Source of the DNA: Mucilaginibacter rubeus
GTDB lineage: Bacteria > Bacteroidota > Bacteroidia > Sphingobacteriales > Sphingobacteriaceae
Direction: 5' to 3'
DNA: 64,000 bases
Assembly: GCF_003286415.2 (NCBI RefSeq)
Contig: NZ_CP043450.1
Location: 2,480,001 to 2,544,000 of the forward strand
Shown piece by piece: positions 36,204 to 44,431 of the stretch. How positions within the stretch are numbered: the stretch's first letter is position 1; every line of letters starts with the position of its first letter. The position numbers and the translations under genes were made by a program. The notes below the pieces were generated by a model. That model made no database searches, was not told the origin of the DNA, and saw only the letters and a list, made by a program, of their open reading frames with translations.

Positions 36204-37067
36204 ATGATTACGATTAAGGATGTTTTTGAAGTTTACAGGCTACAGATAAACGGTATTTACGATATTAACGAAATAGAAGCCCTTACGCTGTTGGTTATTG
36301 CAGAAGTTACCGGCTTGTCAAGGGCATCCATCAAAGCTTTTCCTGAAAGGGAACTAACTACAGAACAGGCTGATCAAATCAAGAACATCCTTACAGAACT
36401 AAAAACAGGAAAGCCGGTTCAATACATTTTGGGTATCACCGAGTTTTATGGTTTACCTTTTAGGGTAAACTCTTTCGTGTTGATCCCCCGCCCGGAAACT
36501 GAGGAACTGGTGGAATGGATAATTTCAGGTGAAAGGCTAAAGGCTAAAGGTGAAGGGTTTTCTATTCTGGATATAGGTACAGGTAGTGGTTGTATCGCAG
36601 TTAGCCTGAAAAAGAATTTATCGAATGTTGACGTATCAGCGATAGATATATCTGAGGGAGCCTTGCAAACAGCTAAGGGAAATGCTCAGTTAAATGAGGT
36701 TGAGGTTAATTTTATTCATGCCGATATTTTGAATATCAAGCCTGAAAATGTGTTTCCGAAGTTTAATATCATCGTAAGTAATCCCCCCTACGTTACGCTT
36801 GAGGATAAAAAGCAGATGCATACTAACGTTACGGATTTTGAGCCGCATACCGCGTTGTTTGTCCCCGAGCATGACCCGCTGCTATTTTATCGGGCTATCG
36901 CCGATTTTACTTTGAGTAATTTAATGGCTGAGGGTTTGCTTTATTTTGAGATCAATGAAAACCTGGGCGACGAAACAGTAGCTTTATTAGCTGATAAAGG
37001 ATTTAAAAATATCGAATTAAGAAAGGACATGAGCGGCAGGGACAGGATGGTAAAAGCTGAACTTTAA
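36204..37067 (+). CDS. prmC: Release factor glutamine methyltransferase PrmC (HemK)
   Basis: 287 residues from ATG 36204; the upstream alternative at 36159 would run back into ribD and is rejected. It methylates the GGQ glutamine of peptide release factors RF1 and RF2 using S-adenosylmethionine. Motif I ILDIGTGSGCIA and the catalytic NPPYVTLED are present, with the PrmC N-terminal helical domain before them. A short charged insert (GERLKAKGEG) just before motif I is encoded by a simple purine-rich repeat at 36528-36557. Confidence 0.93.
   Translation: MITIKDVFEVYRLQINGIYDINEIEALTLLVIAEVTGLSRASIKAFPERELTTEQADQIKNILTELKTGKPVQYILGITEFYGLPFRVNSFVLIPRPETEELVEWIISGERLKAKGEGFSILDIGTGSGCIAVSLKKNLSNVDVSAIDISEGALQTAKGNAQLNEVEVNFIHADILNIKPENVFPKFNIIVSNPPYVTLEDKKQMHTNVTDFEPHTALFVPEHDPLLFYRAIADFTLSNLMAEGLLYFEINENLGDETVALLADKGFKNIELRKDMSGRDRMVKAEL
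36528..36557 (+). repeat. GGCTAAA micro-repeat inside prmC
   Basis: GGTGAAAGGCTAAAGGCTAA followed by AGGTGAAGGG. It encodes the GERLKAKGEG linker before motif I and resembles the GGCTTAAGGC-type repeats at 3330-3354 and 12827-12858. Confidence 0.5.
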
Positions 37068-37070
37068 GAG

Positions 37071-38180
37071 TTAAAGCTTATCGCTTACCACTCCCTCAAA
37101 CCTATAATAGTTATGATAAAATAGCCAGTAAGCTATTGCGATATTTAGCGGTACAAGTATCCATAGCAGCTTAAACATGATAATCCAAAACAGTACAATA
37201 AATAACCCCAGGATCCATTGCAGGTATTTATCCATATTTAGCCCGAACCAATAAAGCAGGCCATGGAAAAGCATTGCAACGCTTAAAGCTAAAAACAATA
37301 GCTCTATGGCCATCAACGGGTTAAATCTGCTAAAGAGCCAGATGCTTTCGGGGAGTAGCAGAACAAAATAGACACCAATGAAGTTCAGGAATCGCCTTTT
37401 CCTGCTGTAAGGCAAATTACGGGAGAAGCTAAGTGCGTTTTCCTCAAACTTTCTTTCCTCAAATATTAAAACGATATGCGCGGTCACAACAGCGAGTATG
37501 GCTATACCGGCAACCCGTACATCAGTTTTTACATCGGCAAATACATAAAACACTCCGGTAATGATAAGCCAGGAAAGCCCTTTGGTGATCAGATAAGGAA
37601 CCTTGCGTTTATCAAACAGGTGATAAATGTACAGGCTGAAATAAGGTTTATGCCATTTGCTGCTTAGCTTCAACAATAGCGATTGATTATTGCCGTCAAT
37701 CAGCCTATTGATCTGTTTTACATAAATAACCGCGCTCAAATAGCTAAGTATCAAAAGGTATAAGAAAATACAAACGGGCAACACATAATAATGGTTGGCA
37801 AAACCAACACCAATTGTTATGAATGCATAAACTATTATTGGTGACAGTATCGCCGCCTGTGCCCAAAACCAACTTTTTAATTGCTTTTGTTTACTTAATG
37901 AGTTACTGCTGTAAAACAAGAAGTGTTGCTCGGCGGCAAAGATCTGCCCGGATACATAATGCCAGCTTTTGATGGCGTAGATAAGCCAGATTACAAATAC
38001 AATTGCCATTACTGCCGAACTGCTATCCATAGCCAGCATTAATGTTTTGTGATAACCTATCAGGTATTGAGGTGGCACCACACCAACCATCGCCAGGAAC
38101 ACAAACAGCAGGATCCCCGCATGTACACGGAAAAAGCCACCGGCAAATATTTTTAACAATATGTTGGTTAGTGGCTTCAT
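37071..38180 (-). CDS. Membrane protein of an ABC transporter
   Basis: 369 residues with about nine hydrophobic segments and short hydrophilic loops; no signal peptide, no recognised domain name. Its start overlaps the stop of the ABC ATPase by one base (TAATG), so it is almost certainly the permease partner of that protein. Substrate unknown. The stop is 4 bases from the prmC stop on the opposite strand. Confidence 0.75.
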   Translation of the reverse strand: MKPLTNILLKIFAGGFFRVHAGILLFVFLAMVGVVPPQYLIGYHKTLMLAMDSSSAVMAIVFVIWLIYAIKSWHYVSGQIFAAEQHFLFYSSNSLSKQKQLKSWFWAQAAILSPIIVYAFITIGVGFANHYYVLPVCIFLYLLILSYLSAVIYVKQINRLIDGNNQSLLLKLSSKWHKPYFSLYIYHLFDKRKVPYLITKGLSWLIITGVFYVFADVKTDVRVAGIAILAVVTAHIVLIFEERKFEENALSFSRNLPYSRKRRFLNFIGVYFVLLLPESIWLFSRFNPLMAIELLFLALSVAMLFHGLLYWFGLNMDKYLQWILGLFIVLFWIIMFKLLWILVPLNIAIAYWLFYHNYYRFEGVVSDKL

Positions 38181-38815
38181 TAACTGATAAACTTTAGGGT
38201 TTGATCCTCAACTAAAAGTTCACCGGATACTGGCAGTGAACCGTCTTCCAATATTTGATGTGAGGATAGTAGAAAGCTGGTTCCCTCCTGTTCATGTTTT
38301 TCCCGTATCCAATTGTTTAGTATGGCTAATGAAGCTGTGTCAATGGTGATTAAAGGTTCATCAAGCAGGATCAGCTTCGGTTTACCCAAAAAGGCCAATA
38401 ACAGCGATATTTTTTTCATCATGCCGCTGCTGTAGGTACCAACCGGCCGATCAACAAAACTTTGCATACCCATACTTTTAATATAGTGATCTTGCTGGCC
38501 TGTCGGTGCATCTTTAGCATCAGCAAACAGGGCTATCATTTCTGTGCCGGTTAAAAAATCGGGAAACACTGGTTCGGCTTCGGCAAAATTCACAAGTTTA
38601 CGGTAAGGTACCGGCTGCTTTTTAATGCTGATATGGTCGGCAAGCAAAATATCACCATCAAATGCCAGTATACCTGCAATTGATTTCAGCAAGGTGCTTT
38701 TACCCGATCCATTGACTCCCTTTATCCAATAAATACCGGCTTCAAGCCTAAGGTCCTCAACTTTTAAGGCAGGATAATTGCCGTATGATTTTTTAAAGTT
38801 TTGAAATTGCAGCAT
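38180..38815 (-). CDS. ABC transporter ATP-binding protein
   Basis: 211 residues. Walker A GVNGSGKST (33-41), a Q-loop NFAEAEPV segment, signature-like YSSGMMKKISL (about 128-138, a variant of LSGGQ), Walker B KLILLDEP (about 146-153) and H-loop SSHQ (about 190). Short ATPases of this kind usually pair with one membrane protein; the next gene, overlapping by one base, is that partner. Role unknown, possibly export. Confidence 0.88.
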   Translation of the reverse strand: MLQFQNFKKSYGNYPALKVEDLRLEAGIYWIKGVNGSGKSTLLKSIAGILAFDGDILLADHISIKKQPVPYRKLVNFAEAEPVFPDFLTGTEMIALFADAKDAPTGQQDHYIKSMGMQSFVDRPVGTYSSGMMKKISLLLAFLGKPKLILLDEPLITIDTASLAILNNWIREKHEQEGTSFLLSSHQILEDGSLPVSGELLVEDQTLKFIS

Positions 38816-38853
38816 CGTGGGTTTTGATAAAAAAATGAATACGTTGTTACATT

Positions 38854-38878
38854 AAAAAAGACGCATCAAAAGCGTCTT
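38854..38878 (-). terminator. Terminator of ddl
   Basis: AAGACGC (38858-38864) pairs with GCGTCTT (38872-38878); on the minus strand a run of six T follows. It lies between ddl and the ABC ATPase, so these are separate transcripts. Confidence 0.7.
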
Positions 38879-38901
38879 CTTTAATTTGAATTCTAAATAA
38901 A

Positions 38902-38918
38902 TCCGAAATCGAAAATCC
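38902..38918 (+). repeat. ddl-flanking repeat, 3' copy
   Basis: TCCGAAATCGAAAATCC, 16 of 17 bases identical to part of the arm at 40076-40099. It lies just past the ddl stop. Confidence 0.6.
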
Positions 38919-38929
38919 CAATTCCAAAA

Positions 38930-39919
38930 TTACAAGGCTGCTCCTTCAATCAGCGCGCTATAAAACTCGCCAACGTCCATGCCGGCAGCCCGAACTTGTT
39001 GCGGGATCAAGCTGGCAGCCGATTGGCCAGGTGTTGTGTTAATCTCGATGAAATAAAAATCGTTACTGCCTTCCAGCAAAATAAAATCAATCCTCGCCAT
39101 GCCTCGGCAGTTAAGCCTTGTGTATACCTCGGTAACTATACCGGCAATTTCCTGAACTTTTTCTGGGGACAGATCTGCAGGGGTTATCTCCTGGGTTACG
39201 CCCGAGGTATACTTTGCCTCGTAATCAAAAAAATCTTTTGAAGTAATGATCTCGGTAGCAGGCAAAACTTTTATTTTGCCGTGCAAACGGGCTATGCCAA
39301 TGCTAAACTCGCGGCCTTTTATAAATTCTTCAACCAGTACCTGTGCATCTTCCTGAAATGCCCTGTTCAATGCCTCGGGTAAGCCTGCAATGTTTTGTAC
39401 TTTGCTCATACCCACGCTGCTGCCACCATTGTTTGGCTTAACAAATAGCGGAAATTTCAAATTGGCGGCAATAGTGGCAACATCATGTACATCGCGCTCA
39501 AATAAACGCATAGAATGGGCGGTGTGTAAGCCATGAATGCCATTTACAATAGCTTTTGTATAAGCCTTGTTCATGGTAATGGCCGATGTAGTAGCATCGC
39601 AGGTATTATATGGAATGCCAAGCATATCAAAATAGCCCTGTAGCTTACCATCCTCGCCGGGAGTACCGTGAATAGTGATGAAAGCGAAATCAAACTTTAT
39701 CTTTTCCTGGTTAAGGGTGATGGTGAAGTCATTCTTGTCTACATCAACCGTAGTGTCATTGGCTTCAAAAAACCACCTGTCGCGGGTAACTAATATGGTA
39801 TAAACTTTATAGTTACTATTTGACGCCAGGTTAGCGGCAATGTTTTTTGCACTGTTAAGGGATACTTCATATTCGCCGGTAAAACCTCCGGCCAAAAGGG
39901 CTATATTTTTTACACTCAT
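38930..39919 (-). CDS. ddl: D-alanine--D-alanine ligase
   Basis: 329 residues, ATP-grasp ligase joining two D-alanines for the peptidoglycan stem peptide; cytoplasmic. N-terminal ALLAGGFTGEYEVSLNSAKN (about 8-27), VKPNNGGSSVGMSKV (about 160-174) with the ATP-site lysine, EEFIKGREFSIGI (about 198-210), and the metal-site EINTTPGQSAAS (about 293-304). Opposite to the PASTA/mltG run, which is also wall-related. Both flanks carry copies of one repeat. Confidence 0.96.
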   Translation of the reverse strand: MSVKNIALLAGGFTGEYEVSLNSAKNIAANLASNSNYKVYTILVTRDRWFFEANDTTVDVDKNDFTITLNQEKIKFDFAFITIHGTPGEDGKLQGYFDMLGIPYNTCDATTSAITMNKAYTKAIVNGIHGLHTAHSMRLFERDVHDVATIAANLKFPLFVKPNNGGSSVGMSKVQNIAGLPEALNRAFQEDAQVLVEEFIKGREFSIGIARLHGKIKVLPATEIITSKDFFDYEAKYTSGVTQEITPADLSPEKVQEIAGIVTEVYTRLNCRGMARIDFILLEGSNDFYFIEINTTPGQSAASLIPQQVRAAGMDVGEFYSALIEGAAL

Positions 39920-39927
39920 ACTATTTT

Positions 39928-40099
39928 GGATTTCGAATGTTCGATTTCGGATTTATCATCGGCAGCCGTTAAGGGCGACCTGTTTTCGATGCCGAATTTA
40001 GAATAAATATCATTGCAAGTAACACCAAAGTTCAAATTTTGAGTTCTAAATTTCTAAAATACTGAAATTTTTAATTCCGAAATCGAACATCCGAAATCC
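39928..40099. repeat. Inverted repeat upstream of ddl (24-bp arms, 23 of 24 matching)
   Basis: Left arm 39928-39951 (starts GGATTTCGAATGTTCGATTT) and right arm 40076-40099 (starts TCCGAAATCGAACATCCGAA) are reverse complements except one base. The left arm is 8 bases from the ddl start codon. The 124-base centre holds TTCAAATTTTGAGTTCTAAA-type sequence and no gene. Confidence 0.75.
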
Positions 40100-40174
40100 G
40101 ACATCCTGATACCCATGTCCAAAATAATTCCTATGTTTGATACTTAATTAAAAGGTTTATCCTTACATATACTG

Positions 40175-40969
40175 ATGAGCAAATTTGGGGCTTACTTAAA
40201 ATCAAAATCATTCCGGAATAACTTATTAATGGCTATTGTTACGGTGATAGCTGTTGTTTTAATAGCATTTTTTAGTCTTGGTTATTATACCCGCCATGGT
40301 TCGGGCATACCCGTACCAAAGCTTAAGGGCCTTACCATTGATAAGGCTATGGACATATTAAAAGAGCAGGGATTTGGCTATAAAATAGATTCTGTTTATG
40401 TACAGGATGTAGCCCCCGGTACTATTGTTGAGCAGGATCCCGACCCGGGAACCAACGTTAAGGAAAACCGTGTGATTTACCTTACTATGGTTACCCTACA
40501 GGCACCAAATGTAGCACTGCCTGATCTTGAACAAAGCAATTACCGCGAAGCTATCGCCACGATATCAAACTACGGATTAAAAGTTGGTGATACTACTTAC
40601 CGCTCGGATATTGCCCGCGACAGGATCCTTGAAGTGCGTTTTGGCGGCCAGGTTATAAAACCGGGCACCAAAATTCCAAAAGGCTCAAGAATTGACCTCG
40701 TTTTGGGTGATGGCGAAGGCGCAAGCGAAGTGGAAATTCCGGAATTGGTAAACCTTGACCTTGATGCCGCGCGTTTTGCTATTAAAGGCGCCGGATTAAC
40801 CGTAGGTATCATTACTTATCAGGGTACTATTACCGACTCGACCAACGTAGTAGTTGTATCGCAATACCCAATGAAAACCGATTCGTTGAGCAAAACAAGT
40901 ATTGGTACACGTATTAACCTTACTGTTTCACAAGGTACAAAAACAGATGCAGCCCCACCGGCAAATTAA
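40175..40969 (+). CDS. Membrane-anchored protein with three PASTA domains
   Basis: 264 residues: short cytoplasmic N-terminus, one transmembrane helix (about 18-40), then three PASTA repeats (about 45-110, 112-180, 185-255), beta-lactam/muropeptide-binding modules usually found on Ser/Thr kinases and penicillin-binding proteins. No kinase domain is present. It begins a run with a rhodanese-like protein, mltG, a thioesterase and a BrkB protein, and lies divergent from ddl, suggesting a wall-related role. The exact function is unknown. Confidence 0.88.
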   Translation: MSKFGAYLKSKSFRNNLLMAIVTVIAVVLIAFFSLGYYTRHGSGIPVPKLKGLTIDKAMDILKEQGFGYKIDSVYVQDVAPGTIVEQDPDPGTNVKENRVIYLTMVTLQAPNVALPDLEQSNYREAIATISNYGLKVGDTTYRSDIARDRILEVRFGGQVIKPGTKIPKGSRIDLVLGDGEGASEVEIPELVNLDLDAARFAIKGAGLTVGIITYQGTITDSTNVVVVSQYPMKTDSLSKTSIGTRINLTVSQGTKTDAAPPAN

Positions 40970-41255
40970 AGCAACAGAACTGATTGAGCGCTTAAATAAA
41001 GGTGAAAACCTTAACCTGATTGATGTGCGCGAGGTTATTGAATATCTCACTTATAATATAGGAGGTAACAACATCCCTTTGCCAAAACTGGAAAGCGCAC
41101 TTAACAGTTTAAGCTACAACAAAACCGATGAGATAATCGTTATCTGCAAAGTTGGTTTAAGAAGCGAGACAGCACAAGCTATATTAGAACAGCATGGCTA
41201 TAGTAATGTGCGCAATTTAAGCGGCGGATTAATAGCTGTTCAAAAACTAAAATAA
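40947..41255 (+). CDS. Rhodanese-like single-domain protein
   Basis: 102 residues from ATG 40947, overlapping the end of the PASTA gene by 23 bases. An earlier start at 40902 would add 15 unlike residues and is rejected. The rhodanese fold ends in the catalytic loop CKVGLRS with Cys67, which would carry a persulfide. LIDVREVIEY is the typical CDC25/rhodanese motif. Sulfur transfer or thiol redox role; target unknown. Confidence 0.88.
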   Translation: MQPHRQIKATELIERLNKGENLNLIDVREVIEYLTYNIGGNNIPLPKLESALNSLSYNKTDEIIVICKVGLRSETAQAILEQHGYSNVRNLSGGLIAVQKLK

Positions 41256-41286
41256 ATACAAGAAAACACACTATCTATTCAATATC

Positions 41287-42339
41287 ATGACCGCGAAAAA
41301 ACAAGGATCAGGCATGCTCAAAAAATTTATCATAGCACTGGTAGTCGTTATCGTAGTGCTTTTGGGTTTTACAGGTTTTAATTACTATCTTAAGTACTTT
41401 GGCCCTAACGTTACCGGCAAGCAGGAATATTTATATATCCACACCGGCGCTACTTTTAACGATGTATTTAAAACTATCCAGGATGAGGGTATTGTTAAAG
41501 ACACGGCATCATTTGCCTGGGCAGCCCGTAATATGAATTATACTACCCGTGTAAAGCCGGGTAAATACCGTTTGCATGAAGGTTTGGGTAACCGTAAACT
41601 TATCAATATGCTGGCATCGGGTACTCAGGAGCCTGTTAAGGTTGAATTTCATGGTTTAAGGCTTAAGGAGCAATTTGCCGGTTTTATTTCCAAAAAGATA
41701 GAACCCGATTCAATGGCAATTATCCGCCTGCTTGATTCGGCAAGTTTTGTAAGTAAATATGGCTTTACTACTGATAACGTGTATACCGTGATCATGCCCG
41801 ATTCGTACCAGATGTACTGGAACACAAGTCCGGAGAAATTCTTTAAAAGGATGTATGATCATTACGAAGCCTTTTGGACTGCTGAACGGAAGCAGAAAGC
41901 GACTGCTATAAATCTGACTCCGCAGGAAGTATCTATCCTGGCCTCAATAGTTGATGCCGAGGCGCTGCATGATGATGAAATGCCTGCCGTAGCGGGTTTA
42001 TATCTTAACCGTTTAAAAAGAGGTATGACACTGGACGCTGATCCTACAGTGATCTTCGCGATGAACGATTTTACTATAAAACGTGTACTCACCCGTTACC
42101 TTTCATACAATTCGCCATACAATACTTATCTCCATAAAGGTTTACCTCCGGGGCCTATCATGATGCCATCAGTTAATGCTGTAAAGGCAGTGCTCAACTA
42201 TCAAAAGAACGATTACATTTATATGTGCGCCAAAGCTGATTTTTCGGGTTACCATGCCTTTGCTACCAATGTGGCCGACCATTTGGTTAACGCGCATAAA
42301 TTTCAACAAGCCCTTAACGAACGTAACATCCTTAGGTAA
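41287..42339 (+). CDS. mltG: Endolytic murein transglycosylase MltG
   Basis: 350 residues: one N-terminal transmembrane helix (about 11-32), then a LysM-like subdomain and the YceG catalytic domain. MltG cuts nascent glycan chains and is thought to set their length. The conserved block is LASIVDAEALHDDEMP (218-233) followed by AGLYLNRLKRGMTLDADPTVIF (two parts, 236-257). The usual E-x-E motif reads Asp223-Ala-Glu225. A YLSYNSPYNTY / GLPPGPI motif closes the domain. Its stop overlaps the thioesterase start by one base (TAATG). Confidence 0.93.
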   Translation: MTAKKQGSGMLKKFIIALVVVIVVLLGFTGFNYYLKYFGPNVTGKQEYLYIHTGATFNDVFKTIQDEGIVKDTASFAWAARNMNYTTRVKPGKYRLHEGLGNRKLINMLASGTQEPVKVEFHGLRLKEQFAGFISKKIEPDSMAIIRLLDSASFVSKYGFTTDNVYTVIMPDSYQMYWNTSPEKFFKRMYDHYEAFWTAERKQKATAINLTPQEVSILASIVDAEALHDDEMPAVAGLYLNRLKRGMTLDADPTVIFAMNDFTIKRVLTRYLSYNSPYNTYLHKGLPPGPIMMPSVNAVKAVLNYQKNDYIYMCAKADFSGYHAFATNVADHLVNAHKFQQALNERNILR

Positions 42340-42746
42340 TGTTTGAGCACACCACCAAAATACGGGTGCGTTATGGCGAAACCGATCAGATGGGTTATAT
42401 GTACTACGGTAATTATGCCGAGTTTTATGAAGTTGGCCGTGTAGAAATGCTCCGGAGTCTTGGGCTTACCTACAAGGGTATGGAAGAGTCGGGCATTATG
42501 ATGCCCGTACTTGAACTGAACTGCAAATACCTGAAACCTGCTTTGTACGACGAGGAGATCAGCATCAGGGTAATCATGGATAAATTGCCGGGCATTCGTA
42601 TTCATTTCAGGTATGAGCTTTCAAACCCGAAAGGCGAGCTCATTAATACCGGTGAAACACTGCTGGTATTCATCAACATGAAAACCAATCGCCCGTGTTT
42701 GCCGCCGCAAGATTTTACAGATAGATTAATGCCCTTTTTTAAGTAA
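42339..42746 (+). CDS. Acyl-CoA thioesterase, 4HBT/YbgC type
   Basis: 135 residues, hot-dog fold. Catalytic Asp16 in YGETDQMGYMYYGNY (12-26), followed by YEVGRVEMLRSLG. These enzymes hydrolyse acyl-CoA or acyl-ACP thioesters. Translationally coupled to mltG by a one-base overlap (TAATG). Substrate not readable. Confidence 0.92.
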   Translation: MFEHTTKIRVRYGETDQMGYMYYGNYAEFYEVGRVEMLRSLGLTYKGMEESGIMMPVLELNCKYLKPALYDEEISIRVIMDKLPGIRIHFRYELSNPKGELINTGETLLVFINMKTNRPCLPPQDFTDRLMPFFK

Positions 42747-42756
42747 ATTTGGGTAA

Positions 42757-43737
42757 ATGAAATGGCTGCACCGCTTTTTACTCCGGTTTAGGTTCTACAG
42801 GTACATCATCGAGTGGACAAAATCTGTAATCATCCCCGGTTTCAGGCCGTTGCCGCTTTATACTGTTATTGATTTCTTTGTTAAGGAGATTACCAATAAT
42901 TCGCTCATTAACCGCGCTTACGCGTTGGCTTATAGTTTTATGCTGGCCATTTTTCCGGCCACCATCTTTTTGTTTACGCTTATACCCTACGTGCCCATTA
43001 AGCATTTCAGGGGTAACCTGATGATGGTTCTGGCCTCTGTAATGCCTACAAACGCTTATATGGCCTTCAGGGAAACCCTTTTTGATATCGTGAGCAATCA
43101 AAACGGCAAATTGCTTTCATTCGGTTTCCTGTCTACCCTGTATTTTGCAACCAACGGGGTTATCAACTTGATGAAGGCGTTTAACAAATCTTCGTTAATT
43201 GAAGATAAGCGGACCTGGCTCCGACGCCGTTTAGTAGCCACCGGTATTACTGTTGCTATAAGTTTTGCATTACTACTGGCAATTTCTATCCTCATATTGG
43301 GACAATCTATTATTAAGTTTATTCAATCTCACGTGGCCTCCGAAAATCACTTCTGGGTATATCCCGTGATGCTGTTTAGATGGGTGATTATCGTGGTGAT
43401 TATTTTTGTTACTATAGGTTGCTTGTACCGTTATGCGCCTGCACACAAAAAGAAGTGGAACTTCGTAAACCCCGGTTCTATATTGGCTACAGCGTTGGCG
43501 GTTTTAACTTCCCTCGGCTTCTCGTACTACATCAATAATTTCTCGTCATATAATAAAGTTTATGGATCGATAGGAACACTTATCGTAGTGATGATCTGGA
43601 TGTATATAAACTCATTAATTTTGATCATCGGATTCGAATTAAACGCGTCCGTGGAGCTTTCCAAGCGTACAATTCGCATCGTAAAACCTCGTTTTAATAC
43701 TTTTCGGACGAAAAAAGTCACTCAGATTAAAAATTAA
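42757..43737 (+). CDS. YihY/BrkB family membrane protein
   Basis: 326 residues, about six transmembrane helices. N-terminal DFFVKEITNNSLINRAYALAYSFMLAIFPA (in two parts, about 40-70) and MWIYINSLILIIGFELNA-like sequence near 285-302 are typical of the BrkB/YihY family. Formerly called ribonuclease BN in error; real function unknown. Starts 10 bases after the thioesterase stop, so probably the last gene of the PASTA run. Confidence 0.92.
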   Translation: MKWLHRFLLRFRFYRYIIEWTKSVIIPGFRPLPLYTVIDFFVKEITNNSLINRAYALAYSFMLAIFPATIFLFTLIPYVPIKHFRGNLMMVLASVMPTNAYMAFRETLFDIVSNQNGKLLSFGFLSTLYFATNGVINLMKAFNKSSLIEDKRTWLRRRLVATGITVAISFALLLAISILILGQSIIKFIQSHVASENHFWVYPVMLFRWVIIVVIIFVTIGCLYRYAPAHKKKWNFVNPGSILATALAVLTSLGFSYYINNFSSYNKVYGSIGTLIVVMIWMYINSLILIIGFELNASVELSKRTIRIVKPRFNTFRTKKVTQIKN

Positions 43738-43800
43738 CTTTCTGTTAATCAGTAATTTATATAGATTATTTAACTAAATCAAAAAAAGTGCAATTCAAAT

Positions 43801-43830
43801 TTGGCAATTCGGTTCAGATTTGTACTTTTG
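43801..43830 (+). promoter_or_regulatory. Promoter of tRNA-Ser
   Basis: TTG at 43801-43803 and TACTTTTG at 43823-43830 (exact TAnnTTTG), spaced 19 bases; the tRNA starts 5 bases later. A textbook Bacteroidota promoter. Confidence 0.7.
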
Positions 43831-43835
43831 TCGCC

Positions 43836-43922
43836 GGAGAGTTGGCAGAGTGGTCGATTGCGGCAGTCTTGAAAACTGTTGAACTGTGAAAGGTTCCTGG
43901 GGTTCGAATCCCTAACTCTCCG
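43836..43922 (+). tRNA. tRNA-Ser (anticodon UGA)
   Basis: 87 bases. Acceptor stem GGAGAGT (43836-43842) pairs with ACTCTCC (43915-43921), discriminator G. The anticodon arm is GCAGT-CTTGAAA-ACTGT, giving anticodon TGA. A long variable arm (GAACTGTGAAAGGTTC) marks a class II tRNA. T-loop GGTTCGAATCC is intact. CCA is not encoded. Decodes UCA and, by wobble, other UCN codons. Confidence 0.95.
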
Positions 43923-43949
43923 CTGAATGAGATTATATCAAAATCCGAC

Positions 43950-43980
43950 AAAGGTTGTTCTGAAAAGAGCGACCTTTTTT
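43950..43980 (+). terminator. Terminator of tRNA-Ser
   Basis: AAAGGTTGTTCT (43950-43961), loop GAAA, AGAGCGACCTTT (43966-43977): a 12-bp stem with two G-T pairs, ending in TTTTTT. Confidence 0.82.
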
Positions 43981-44099
43981 CGTTGATGATCATTGTAACT
44001 ATGACCGACTTGAGGGGTTAGCAAGGATATTCTACATCCATCATTTTGCAATGTGGGACCACGTTTGAACATCATGTTCAAAATAGAATGGCGCTGGTT

Positions 44100-44414
44100 A
44101 AGTTATTGGTCATGGTTTCGTACCGGATGTCGATACCGGTGGTAAGCACCATGTACCCCGGTAATTTTGGGAGGCTTGCAATTCGCCCCTGCGCTGGCAT
44201 TATACAAGATTATTGGTAGGGATCAAAACGCCACCGTCAAGATTGGCAACCTTTTGGTCGGTAGCGTACCAGGTTAAATAACAAGCAAATAGTCGCTACA
44301 GTGAAAGTCGCCTTGAAGCAGGGGGATATCGACGTGGTATCCAATAACAAGAGGTACGACCTGATCGGTCTGATCGAATCACTTACCGAAGAACAGATCA
44401 GGGCGCACTTCTAA
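44100..44414 (+). pseudogene. Decayed coding sequence downstream of tRNA-Ser
   Basis: Short plus-strand open pieces in shifting frames read as protein: GHGFVPDVDTGGKHHVP (from about 44108), then LQFAPALALYKIIG...IGNLLVGSVPG (about 44176 to stop 44275), then VKVALKQGDIDVVSNNKRYD...EEQIRAHF (44301 to stop 44412). At least two frameshifts separate them and no intact start remains. I recognise no family. The rest of the 509-base gap (43981-44099) shows nothing further. The location next to a tRNA suggests remains of an inserted element, which is inference. Confidence 0.5.
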
Positions 44415-44431
44415 ACAAATTTCTTTGGCTG

